From positions 28,549,396-28,613,395 of the forward strand of contig CM043960.1 in NCBI GenBank assembly GCA_014529385.2: 64,000 nt of DNA, read 5' to 3'. Both the position numbers and the translations under genes were made by a program. This document shows, in pieces, positions 55,367-64,000 of the stretch. Position 1 is the first letter of the stretch. Every line of letters starts with the position of its first letter. Source of the DNA: Adiantum capillus-veneris. Lineage: Eukaryota > Streptophyta > Polypodiopsida > Polypodiales > Pteridaceae. The notes below the pieces were generated by a model. The model saw only the letters and a program-made list of their open reading frames with translations. It did no database searches and was not told the DNA's origin.

Positions 55367-56999
55367 CCTACCCAAGGAAGGGGGGAAGTCTTCATTTACA
55401 GCAGCCTATTGAATTATTTCCCTCTTACCCTTCTTTCCCTGACCTCTCAATCACCAATCTTAGGGAATGTATATATAAAGCCTTATACTCACAAAAAAGA
55501 AAAAAAGTAAAGAGCAAGAGTAATTAGGAAACGAGTATGCACGATAAAAGTCAAAACGTTGACCCAGACCTACACATTCACATCCGGTACCCTGAAATAG
55601 AAACCTATGTCATCAAACACCTTTGATCCTCATCACTTGAGGATGGAGGGTAGGTAAGATTAGTACGATAGAAGTGTTTATGTTTTAGAGATTAGTGACT
55701 AGCAAAGTTCTTTCTTCCCACTAATGTGCCTTCTAGAGGTATTCTTTGTGTTTCCTAGTGTGTAAAGGAACGTGTTGCTATTGTTAGGATTTGGACCTTC
55801 ATGGAATCTTTCTCTCATTCACACTTCAAATCAAGCACAACCATCAACACAAACAGGTGTTTCTTGTTCATTAGCATTTCCCCTTATCTTTTTGCATCAA
55901 TGTTTGTCTGCTTTAATTGTGATTGGTAGCATAATATCCAGCACATTTGTGTAGTATAAAACATTAAATTCAATTTATTTTTTTGTTATAATCACTTATC
56001 TAGGTTTAAAAATCAAGCAGTCTGACTAAGCTAGGCGTTAGAGATCTTCTCTTAATACCATGGGGAATGCCTTCCTAATAATCAATGGTTACTTAGGTTC
56101 TTAATCCGATTTAGGCTGCATTGTGTAAAATGTACTAGGGCTTTCTAGTGGGCTTAGTCCCTATTGACCTTTAGCTTAAGTATTATAAAGGGATTTTACT
56201 AATGTGATGAACTTGGGGAGGGTAACACTGTTATATGACCCCCCAAAGTTACAAAGTTAAAATGTTGGAAACAAACGAACAAAAAAAAAATAAAAAAAAT
56301 TAAAGTGCCACAATGTAAAATCTTAGGCTGGAAGAGAAATATCAGCTTGATTTGGTACTCCACTCACATGTACCGCCTATGGTACTAGAGCCCTAGAGGT
56401 TCCCAGTGTGGGCGCTTTTCCTTGAAAAGCAATTCCTTGAAAAGCAAAAAACCCAAGGCATACAAAATAAGCACACACATCAAAATTGAATCACTGTCAA
56501 AAGACTTTGGGGGGTCAAGAAAAGGAAATAAGTCATGCGATGATTTCATGAGCAATTCCTTTTATCGTAGCTTAACTACAAGGTCTTCTAGGTATAGCCT
56601 CTAGTCAGCCCTCGGACATGAAATACTTAGCTCTCGCGATTAAACAACTTAATTGACTAGAGAAAATTGAGAAGCTTGCCCATGGTATTAATAGTCGATC
56701 TTTAGTGCCTTTCGATTGTTAAATTAGCGAGCCCAGACTTGTTTAATTTTTTACCTTTATAACTGTTTATGCGTTTGATTATATTGCAATTTAATGTTTA
56801 TTGTTGAAAAAGGGTTTAAAATTCTGCTACCAATCAATTTGTCTGCCTAAAACTGCATATGCTTTTTTGTATATGAGAATGCAATTACTGTGCCAATGTT
56901 GTTTGATTTTGCAGTGACTCAAGAAGGCTAATCTCAAATGCTCTTCCACCTCAACGAACGAGCTTCAACTCAATAGCTTCCGAGGACGGAATCTACATC
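55367..56999 (+). other. 3' untranslated region of element C
   Basis: AT-rich, no coding frame of note. The length (1.6 kb) is typical of elements that have lost pol. Confidence 0.5.
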
Positions 57000-57012
57000 A
57001 AGAAGGTGGGCA
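57000..57012 (+). promoter_or_regulatory. Polypurine tract of element C
   Basis: AAGAAGGTGGGCA directly before the 3' LTR. Confidence 0.75.
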
Positions 57013-57301
57013 TGTTAACCCTCACGCACATTCCTATCACCTATGACGGACACCGTATTATTTATTTGGTAGAGTCAGGTACCGGGCTTGTCGGTCCAAT
57101 AGGAAAAGGGTAAGAGTGATGGCCGATGAGAGGCGCACTCTAACTGGAACATTCAAGGGCTAGTTCGCTAAGCATGGGCGCCCAAGTGTGAATGGGGCGA
57201 GCTTATATAAAAGTCAACTAAACCTAAAATTCACTCATTCTCTCATTTGTGCAATTGAAGAGTGCTCTTGCTCCATCTCCATCTTCTTCTTCTTCATCTC
57301 C

Positions 57302-57368
<67 letters not shown>

Positions 57369-57640
57369 CGCGCTTGTGAGTGAGAGAGAGAGAGAGAGTG
57401 CGATCGAGCATTGCAACAATGGCACGGCGGCGGCGAAGCGGTTGAGCGCGGCGCAACGGAGGCTCCTTCTTCTTCGCGTCGAGGAATCCTCCACGACAGC
57501 AAGCGTAGAGCGATGAGTGACACACCATCGTCATCTTTGAGCTTACTAGTTTAGGCTAGTTGCGTGCTTGGAGACATTTGTGGCTCACACACAGTGGATC
57601 AGCAAGTCCCTTGCATTGACAAGTGCGACAGACGCGCACA
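57013..57640 (+). repeat. 3' LTR of element C
   Basis: Matches the 5' LTR, but with a GT tract expanded to about 31 units (57303-57365) and an extra 15 bp near 57245. TATATAAAAG box at 57204-57213. Confidence 0.92.
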
Positions 57641-58510
57641 GAGATTTAGTATTTAGGTCACATTATCTCTCAAGATGGCATCCAAATGGATACATCAAAG
57701 CTAGAGGTAATAAAAGGATTGCCTAATCTAAGGAATCTACATGAACTAAGAAGATCTATAGGTTTGTGTCATACTATAGACGTTTCATAGAAAAGTTCTC
57801 ACAAGTTGCGGGACCATTACATGACCTAACAAAGAAAAACATTAGGTATACATGGTCTGCCAAGGAGAACAATGCTCAAAAAGCTTAAAGAAAAGCTTAT
57901 CTCTCAACCTGTGCTTACACTGTCGAATCTCTGAAATCTATTTGAGGTCCAATGTGACGCTTGTGGGATTGCCTTGGAGCTGTTTTGCTCCAAGAAGGGC
58001 ATGCCATAGCCTATGAAAGTCGAAGGCTCGACCTTGTTGAGCAAACTCTAGGCATATATGAAAAGGAAATCCTTGCACTTCTACATGCCTTAGACTCGTG
58101 GAAACACTTTATATTGGGGACTCCTTTCATTCTGCGATAGATCACCGAAGCCTTAAGTACTTCATGACTTAAACCAAGCTCTCTGACAAACAAATGAGGT
58201 GGAAAATTTTCCTTTCGTAATTTCATTTTGATATTGCTCACGTTGCTGGAAAGTATAATCAAGAAGCCAATGCACTCTCAAGACGGCTGAGAGTGAATGC
58301 GGTTTCCATAGCAGCTCACAATGATATATCTTCTATGATAGATGAGTACACTATTGATCCCAATTTTAGAGATGTGATCTCAGCCCCTGTACTAGGGAAG
58401 AAAGAAGAACCATTTACCTTACAAGATGGTTATCTTCTCTATGACAATTGTCATAATAATCAATATCTAATTCTCCTAAATGATTTTCTCATATTAAACT
58501 GATCATTTAA
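57641..58510 (+). pseudogene. Gypsy fragment E, right part (RT end and RNase H)
   Basis: Begins with GAGAT, the intact right copy of the target duplication, then the YLGHIISQDG block of the RT thumb. RNase H remnants (FEVQCDACG, an HALDSWKH-like block, KYNQEANALSRR) follow with several frameshifts and stops. The final frame 58293-58502 reads AHNDISSMIDEYTIDPNFRDV like element D, then QDGYLLYDNC before the LTR of D starts at 58511. Confidence 0.88.
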
Positions 58511-60045
58511 TGTGGGGAAGTGCCAAGGGAGAAAAAGCTAGAATATTGGTTAAGTTAGCAGACCGGCCACAGTAGGGATCCAAAGGAGGGAAAATAGGGA
58601 TCCAAAGGGGGGGCCATCTGCAAAAGAGCCATGTGAAACAATGGGCTAAAAAGACCCTAAGGTTCAGCCCATTAAGACTTCCAAAATGCTAAGGTTCCAA
58701 AATTCAAAGGTTGTGTCCAAAGGTCAACCTTAGGGAAAATTGGATGCTTAGTGTGTGTGCCCAAAAAGTCTTCCTGCATCCCTACATGGGAGGGGGCGAG
58801 CCCCAAAGCTAGGGGATGAGAGAGAAAACCACACACACACACACACAGGCTCCCTTTACACAAAGGGAATGAGGGACACATGTCAGCTCCCTAGGCCAGA
58901 TGCCCACAAGGTGTGCCCAATTCCTATTGGAAGACCCTTGAAGTGGACCAATGAGAATTAAGCTAGAGTAAATCTAGTTTAATTAATTTAAAAAACATTT
59001 AATAAAAGAAACCAATAAGAATTAAGTGTCCTAGAAGACTATTGGGCAGTCTCCCAAGGGGTCCAATGAGCATTCAGGAGCCCCATGGCTTGCCTGATTC
59101 CTATTGGCCAGGAGGCAAAGGGGTCCAATGAGAGTTTAGTTTAATTATTTAATTACCTAAAGCTCTCACAAAAGGGGAAAGGAGGACACATGTCAGAAGG
59201 CTATCACTTATGCTGCTTAATCCCTATTGGCTTGACCTGGGGAGGTCCAATGAGGCAAAAGCCAGCCTAACTTAGCAGCTAGGGCTCGCCCAAGAGAGAG
59301 AGGGGGCTGATTTTTGCTTGGGCATTCACTCTCAGACTCTCACACTTGACCATGTGTGAAGGGAAAAATACTCTATCTCCTCCCAAGCTTTAATGGAGAG
59401 CTCATCACCTACTCCAAGCTGGTGAGATAGAAGCCTACATCAACACTCTCTTGGCATGTGGATGCAAATCCAACCAAGAGCCAAGCTTCAATGCATGCTC
59501 ATCTTCTCTACCAAGCTAATTACTAAGCTAAGCTATGCTAATATGAGTGATTATGTGAGGAGATGTACTTCTTTCTCGTAAGATACTTCTTTTTCCTCTC
59601 AATCTACTCTCATACCCTGCTAGCTCTCACCATCTTCGAAGGTGTGTGAGGTCTTGGGTCTGAGAACGGGGATAATTCAAGTTGTGTTTGATTAAGTGTT
59701 TTGCTTGGTGTATGAAGCTTCCATCTTCATTACACTAGCTAGTCTTGAAGGAACACAAAGAATTGTATTGTACAATGTCTCTCTTGATGGGAGAAACCAT
59801 AATACAAAGCCTTTTGGAGGGGGGACCGGCTCCATGCAAATCCGGTCCTCAACTGTTGTCAATAGTTTAATTACTCTCTCTTTTGAAAGTATTGTCGATG
59901 CTATCTAACTAGGTGTTATGCTTTTTGTTGCTCTCTCCACCCAAGCACTCTTGTAATTCTCATTAGGAATCAACTCTAATGAAATACCCACTATGTTCAT
60001 GCTAAATTCCGCTACACAAAAGATTTTAGGCCATTAAATGTTACA
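58511..60045 (+). repeat. 5' LTR of gypsy element D
   Basis: 1,535 bp, TGTGGGG...GTTACA. The U3 part has a remarkable set of ATTGG/CCAAT pairs (58926-59251), and a GGACACATGTCAG motif at about 58874 and 59174, showing that a unit of about 90 bp is repeated 300 bp apart. A short (CA)n lies at 58831-58845. No clear TATA box was found. The end was fixed by the PBS that follows; the start by TG next to the end of fragment E. Confidence 0.8.
58926..59251. promoter_or_regulatory. Four ATTGG/CCAAT pairs at constant spacing
   Basis: Pairs start at 58926/58948, 59041/59063, 59103/59125 and 59226/59247, that is 22, 22, 22 and 21 bp start to start. Three of the four ATTGG copies read CTATTGG, and all four CCAAT copies are followed by GAG. 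A further CCAAT is at 59012. CCAAT is the NF-Y recognition core; the two orientations of a pair sit two helical turns apart. Confidence 0.8.
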
Positions 60046-60046
60046 T

Positions 60047-60058
60047 TGGTATCAGAGC
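60047..60058 (+). promoter_or_regulatory. Primer binding site of gypsy element D
   Basis: Exact TGGTATCAGAGC, one base after the LTR; complement of the initiator-methionine tRNA 3' end. Confidence 0.93.
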
Positions 60059-60462
60059 TCAAGGTTTCTCTTTTCTTGCTCAAGAAGGGAGGTCCTCAAG
60101 CTAGCTACAAATGGTTGGTATTATTAATTGCCTGTGAGTAAGTAGAATAGGGATTTTTCAGCCTTTCAGTGCGCCTGCCTTTGTGCAGTTAACGGGGCAT
60201 CACCGTCGAGAGCTATGGTCTTAATAGTGGAGTCCTACGGGGCTTGCCTACGGCTTAACCACTATTGAGCTATTAGAAGCTTGACAGGAGCCGGTGCTGT
60301 TTTGGTGTCGAAAGACCCTCTCTTCTATTCCTTGCAATTAATGGTATTCGAGCCGCGGGTACAGTAGCTTGAGTGCTTTTTCTAAAGGGGTAAAGAGGAG
60401 TAGCAACTAGGGCTTGAAGTGCCAAAGTACACCTAAAAAGTTTACACCTAAAAATTGTTAGA
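60059..60462 (+). other. Untranslated leader of gypsy element D
   Basis: 404 bp between PBS and gag ATG; no frame or repeat stands out. Two ACACCTAAAAA copies lie just before the ATG. Confidence 0.6.
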
Positions 60463-63400
60463 ATGGCTGACAATATTAAAGAGAGTGAAATTAATGTTGA
60501 TAACTTTGATTTTGCTCATGAGCAAGCTACTAATGATGCTTCAATGCTTGTTAATTATCTTGTTTCTAGGCTTCAACAAGCCATGGGCAATCCATCTCTC
60601 CAAAGTGAAGTGCAACGGCAGCTCGGTGCTCACGGGATTCTCCAAGCTCATCACCATGACGAGAGAACACCTAGGAAGCCTCCTTGTGAGACTACCAAAA
60701 GAGGTCTCTCTCCGATTCGGGAAGAAGAAGAGAATCCATATGAAGGGCTCAAGAACTTACTTCTTGATAATGTATCTCCTTCCCAAAGGAGAACTCAAGA
60801 GCCTCCACCGAAGGAACGAGAAAGAAGCGAGTCTCCCGCCACCTCGGCGGAGATGGCTCCACGAAGACGGCGGGCTAAACGCTCTCCATCACCACCAAAG
60901 CGGAGAAGACCATCACACTCTTCTCCACGTCATAATTCAAAGAGGGATGATAAAAAGCAAGAGAAGAAAAAGGCGAGAAAGAGGACATCCTCTTCTCCAT
61001 CTTCTTCATCCTCTTCCTCTTATGAAAGCTATGGTGAAGACGACAAAGATCAAGACAAGAAAAAGGCGAGAAAGAGGTCACCCTCTTCTCCACCTTCTTC
61101 AAATTCTTCATCTTCTGAAGAAAGTGATGGTGCAACTTTTGAACCATCAAAAAGAAGAGGCCATAGAAAATCCTATGCCGCATGGAAGAGGTCGTCCAAG
61201 CTGAAGAAATTCAAAGAGGGGGGGAAGAGCATCTCTTTCCTTACCTATGATGGCACCTTCGGTGCTACAGACAAAGTTTTGGCCTTTATCCAGCAATTCG
61301 ATGCGGCGTTTGGAGATGAGGGCTTCACGGAGTCCTCTAAGCTACGCCATGTAGCTATGCACTTTCAAAAGTCCGCCAGACAATGGTGGTCTAGCCTACG
61401 AGCCAACGGTGAAGCTCCACGAACATGGAAGGCTTTAAGAGCTTCCATTATGAAGCAGTTTTTGGCCACTGATGCCAAAGACAAAGTACTCACCGAATGG
61501 CGAAGCTTAAAGCTCTCTCCCAATGAATCCATCCACAAATATGTAGACAAGTTTTGGGACCTACAACTCAAAGCCACTGTCTTCAAAAAGTTGGATTTTG
61601 GAGAGCAAAAGCAACAATTTTGTGCGGGCTTAACCGAAGAAATGGCGGAGTATGTCAACTCCCAAAGGCCACGTACCATATCGGCGGTAATACACCATAC
61701 TATGGTGGCCTCGCGAATCAATTTCCAAACGAGGGGTAAAAGAAATAATAAGCCCCCGGAAAACAAAAGTTCCAATGAGCCTAAGGGGAAGGACAATGTC
61801 CAAAAGTCTCCTAAGGGCAATCCCAACAAAGCTAAAGAGAAGAGAGTTTACAAAGGAAAGAATAAACTCTCTCCTGAAGAGCTTGAGCGTTATCGTAAAG
61901 ATAACCGGTGTTTCAAGTGCGGCGAACAAGGGCATGCGTACCGCGCTTGTCCCCAAAAGAACAACCGCCAAGATCCTCCTAGAGCTTCTTTGGTTGAAAT
62001 CCAAGAGGAGGAGATTCACCAAACTCACCACAAAGGATCTCCTCTATGCCATGCTTGGGGAAAGGTAAGAGAACATGATGCTTTTATTCTCTTTGACCCT
62101 GGTTCTACTCACAATTTTATATCTATGGAGTTAGCCACCAAGCTAGGCATACAATCCTACGAGATGGGAGATATCCTACCCGCAGACAGTGCCTTCAAGG
62201 GGCAAGAAGCTTCAGTCACTCCCTTAATCGGGAAATTGAGGCTTCATGTCCAAGGCTATGTGGACAAAGAGGATTTCTTTATCTCTCCTCTCAAGCATGA
62301 GGATGTAATCCTAGGGGCACCATGGTTTGACCGTGTGGCTGCCCATGTTAAATTTCCTGAAAGGAGAATCTCCTTTAAGTTCAGGGAAAAGGACATGTAT
62401 ATAGATGCTAGGGAAATGGGTAACACCATCCCCATTGTACATACACCAGCTTTCAACAAGTCAATAAAGAGCTCTATTTCCGTGTACATGATTTTTGTTA
62501 AAGATTCTCAAAATGAACCTAATGCTTTAGCAAAAGAAAATAAAAGCAACCAAAAGGAATTAGAGTTATCCAATTTTCTCAAGGGGTTTCAAGATGTCTT
62601 TATTGACGACATCCCTTGTGAGCTACCTCCTAAACGAGGTAATGACGACCATGCAATTGAACTTCTTCCAGGAAGTTCACCGCCTAACAAACCTCCTTAT
62701 AGAGTTTCTCAAGCTCAACAAGAGGAGATTATGCGGCAAGTGCATGAGTTAATTGAGAAGGGCATGGTTAGGCCTAGCTCATCTCCATTTTGCTCACCTG
62801 TGCTATTAGTGCAAAAGAAAGACGGCACATATCGTATGTGTGTCGACTATAGAGCACTAAATAGGATCACTATCAAGAATAGGTTTCCCGTTCCACGGGT
62901 AGAAGACCTATTTGATAAGCTACAAGGATCGACCTACTTCAGTAGGATTGACCTAAAAAGTGGCTATCATCAAATAAGCATAGTTGATCAAGACATTGTA
63001 AAGACCGCATTTCGTACTATATTTGGTCTTTACGAATACATTGTCATGCCTTTTGGCTTGACTAATGCACCAGCCACATTTAACCGCTTGATGGAGAAGC
63101 TGTTCAGGCCTCATCGAACCTTCACTGGAGTGTTCTTTGATGATATTATCATCTACTCTAATTCATTGGAGGAACACAAGCAACACCTCCAGGTAATATT
63201 TCAAGTTTTAAGAGAGAATAAACTTTATGTTAATCGAAAGAAAAGTGAATTTTTCTTGCAAGAGATTCAATATTTAGGTCACATTATCTCTCAAGATGGA
63301 ATCCAAATGGATCCATCCAAATTAGAGGTAATAAAAGGATGGCCTAAACCAAGGAATCTTCATGAACTAAGAAGCTTTATAGGTATGTGTGCATACTATA

Positions 63401-64000
63401 GACGCTTCATAGAAAAGTTCTCACAAATTGCGGGACCATTACATGACCTAACAAAGAAAAATGTTAGGTATACGTGGTCTGCTAAGGAGAACAATGCTTT
63501 CGAAAAGCTTAAAGAAAAGCTTATCTCTCAACCTGTGCTTACACTACCGGATCTCTCAAAACCATTTGAGGTCCAATGTGATGCTTGTGGTGATTGCCTT
63601 GGGGCTGTTTTGCTCCAAGAAGGGCACGCCATAGGCTATGAGAGTCGAAGGCTCGACCCTGTTGAGCAAGCTCTAGGCATATACGAAAAAGAGCTCCTTG
63701 CAGTTCTACATGCCTTAGACTCATGGAAGCACTATTCATTGGGGACTCCTTTTATTCTGCGAACGGATCACCAAAGTCTTAAGTACTTCATGACGCAGAC
63801 CAAGCTCTCCGACAAACAAATGAGGTGGGCAAATTTCCTTTCGCAATTTCATTTTCATATTGCTCACATTGCTGGCAAGCATAATCAAGTAGCCGATGCA
63901 CTCTCAAGACGACCGAGAGTGAATGCGGTTTCCATAGCAACTCACAATGATCTATCTTCAATGATAGATGAGTATGCTATTGATCCCGATTTTAGAGATG
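60463..64000 (+). CDS. Gag-pol polyprotein of gypsy element D, 3'-partial, uninterrupted
   Basis: ATG at 60463 opens 1,179 codons without a stop. Residues 1-240 are charged, with two lysine/arginine-serine repeats (KKKARKR followed by serine runs, near residues 165 and 200). The gag core follows (KVLAFIQQFDAAFGDEG, residues ~266-283), then a CCHC knuckle (CFKCGEQGHAYRAC, residues 483-496), protease (FDPGSTHNF, Asp 545), RT (MPFGLTNAPATFNR; catalytic FFDD with Asp 893 and 894), the thumb (YLGHIISQDG), RNase H (Asp 1040 in QCDACGD; HIAGKHNQVADALSRR). Gag and pol share one frame, so no frameshift or stop readthrough is needed. The integrase is expected downstream. Confidence 0.93.
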   Translation, partial: MADNIKESEINVDNFDFAHEQATNDASMLVNYLVSRLQQAMGNPSLQSEVQRQLGAHGILQAHHHDERTPRKPPCETTKRGLSPIREEEENPYEGLKNLLLDNVSPSQRRTQEPPPKERERSESPATSAEMAPRRRRAKRSPSPPKRRRPSHSSPRHNSKRDDKKQEKKKARKRTSSSPSSSSSSSYESYGEDDKDQDKKKARKRSPSSPPSSNSSSSEESDGATFEPSKRRGHRKSYAAWKRSSKLKKFKEGGKSISFLTYDGTFGATDKVLAFIQQFDAAFGDEGFTESSKLRHVAMHFQKSARQWWSSLRANGEAPRTWKALRASIMKQFLATDAKDKVLTEWRSLKLSPNESIHKYVDKFWDLQLKATVFKKLDFGEQKQQFCAGLTEEMAEYVNSQRPRTISAVIHHTMVASRINFQTRGKRNNKPPENKSSNEPKGKDNVQKSPKGNPNKAKEKRVYKGKNKLSPEELERYRKDNRCFKCGEQGHAYRACPQKNNRQDPPRASLVEIQEEEIHQTHHKGSPLCHAWGKVREHDAFILFDPGSTHNFISMELATKLGIQSYEMGDILPADSAFKGQEASVTPLIGKLRLHVQGYVDKEDFFISPLKHEDVILGAPWFDRVAAHVKFPERRISFKFREKDMYIDAREMGNTIPIVHTPAFNKSIKSSISVYMIFVKDSQNEPNALAKENKSNQKELELSNFLKGFQDVFIDDIPCELPPKRGNDDHAIELLPGSSPPNKPPYRVSQAQQEEIMRQVHELIEKGMVRPSSSPFCSPVLLVQKKDGTYRMCVDYRALNRITIKNRFPVPRVEDLFDKLQGSTYFSRIDLKSGYHQISIVDQDIVKTAFRTIFGLYEYIVMPFGLTNAPATFNRLMEKLFRPHRTFTGVFFDDIIIYSNSLEEHKQHLQVIFQVLRENKLYVNRKKSEFFLQEIQYLGHIISQDGIQMDPSKLEVIKGWPKPRNLHELRSFIGMCAYYRRFIEKFSQIAGPLHDLTKKNVRYTWSAKENNAFEKLKEKLISQPVLTLPDLSKPFEVQCDACGDCLGAVLLQEGHAIGYESRRLDPVEQALGIYEKELLAVLHALDSWKHYSLGTPFILRTDHQSLKYFMTQTKLSDKQMRWANFLSQFHFHIAHIAGKHNQVADALSRRPRVNAVSIATHNDLSSMIDEYAIDPDFRD

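Larger units (their letters stand above)
48858..57640 (+). mobile_element. Gypsy-type element C with gag and protease only, 8,783 bp
   Basis: LTRs of 558 and 628 bp (TGTTAACCC...GCACA) flank the element; the duplication is GATAT/GAGAT (48853-48857, 57641-57645). The PBS core, a purine tract, a long gag with zinc knuckles and an aspartic protease are present, but no RT, RNase H or integrase. It inserted into the RT gene of fragment E. Nine or so substitutions in about 215 alignable LTR bases suggest a moderately old insertion. Probably mobilised in trans. Confidence 0.9.
58511..64000 (+). mobile_element. Gypsy element D, apparently intact, 3' end outside the window
   Basis: LTR (58511-60045), PBS and a single gag-protease-RT-RNase H frame that is open to the window edge. 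It is a family relative of fragment E, next to which (or into which) it inserted. The intact frame makes this the youngest and possibly the only active element seen. Integrase and 3' LTR lie outside the window. Confidence 0.9.

Noticed and set aside
60455..61204. A 249-codon frame overlapping the start of gypsy D
   Set aside because: It is out of frame with the gag-pol reading that carries all known motifs, and has the composition of a shadow frame.

Overview
The window is nuclear DNA from a land plant and is almost entirely repetitive. The only host gene recognised is a broken-up view of a plant glycosyltransferase of the nucleotid_trans (DUF271, At4g15970-like) family, whose two visible exons (1-297 and 6477-6962, + strand) are separated by a 6.2 kb intron full of LINE remnants and a strong foldback. 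Relics of pentatricopeptide repeat (PPR) genes lie on the minus strand at about 16.95-17.34 kb and 35.25-37.0 kb. Giant introns, very dense (CT)n and (GT)n microsatellites, nested LTR retrotransposons, a LINE that does not look like plant L1, and many PPR relics suggest a large-genome plant. A fern or lycophyte is my best guess, but this is inference; no marker gene settles it.

Layout. 0-7 kb: glycosyltransferase exons with an invaded intron (L1-type RT relic, two LINE 3' ends, an inverted-repeat element at 4.9-5.4 kb). 7.4 kb: a 57-bp LINE stub with a perfect target duplication. 7.7-11.0 kb: a 5'-truncated L1-type LINE split by a 1,968-bp solo LTR with 5-bp target duplication. 11.8-16.9 kb: a complete but dead Ty1/copia element on the minus strand (LTRs, PBS, gag, protease, integrase, RT, RNase H, TSD gccct). 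17-22.5 kb: PPR relic, microsatellites and tandem duplications. 22.9-23.3 kb: a hairpin whose arms end in GA/CT tracts. 23.3-33.0 kb: a second, non-L1-like LINE (ORF1 remnant, endonuclease, RT, tail ending in a CTAT repeat), split at 26421/32187 by a 5.76 kb LTR element (TSD ccaaa) without recognisable gag or pol.

33.7 kb: a 287-bp Tourist-like MITE (TSD taa). 35.2-37.0 kb: tandem PPR relic. 37.9-41.9 kb: a second, 3'-truncated copy of the same copia family on the + strand. 41.9-48.5 kb: a decayed Ty3/gypsy element (B) with an unusual intact 5' reading frame. 48.5-58.5 kb: a second decayed gypsy copy (E), interrupted by an 8.78 kb gypsy-type element (C) with LTRs and TSD that carries gag and protease but no RT, RNase H or integrase. 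58.5-64.0 kb: the left part of a gypsy element (D) of the same family as E, with LTR, PBS and an uninterrupted gag-protease-RT-RNase H frame running off the window.

Insertion order follows from the nesting: C is younger than E; the copia and LTR insertions are younger than the LINE and PPR sequences they split; D is the youngest-looking element because its 1,179-codon frame is fully open. Nothing in the window looks like an operon or a CRISPR, rRNA or tRNA locus. The most interesting items are the intact D element with its regularly spaced ATTGG/CCAAT pairs, the two foldbacks, the gag-protease-only element C, the unusual LINE, and the shared stem-loop at LINE 3' ends.
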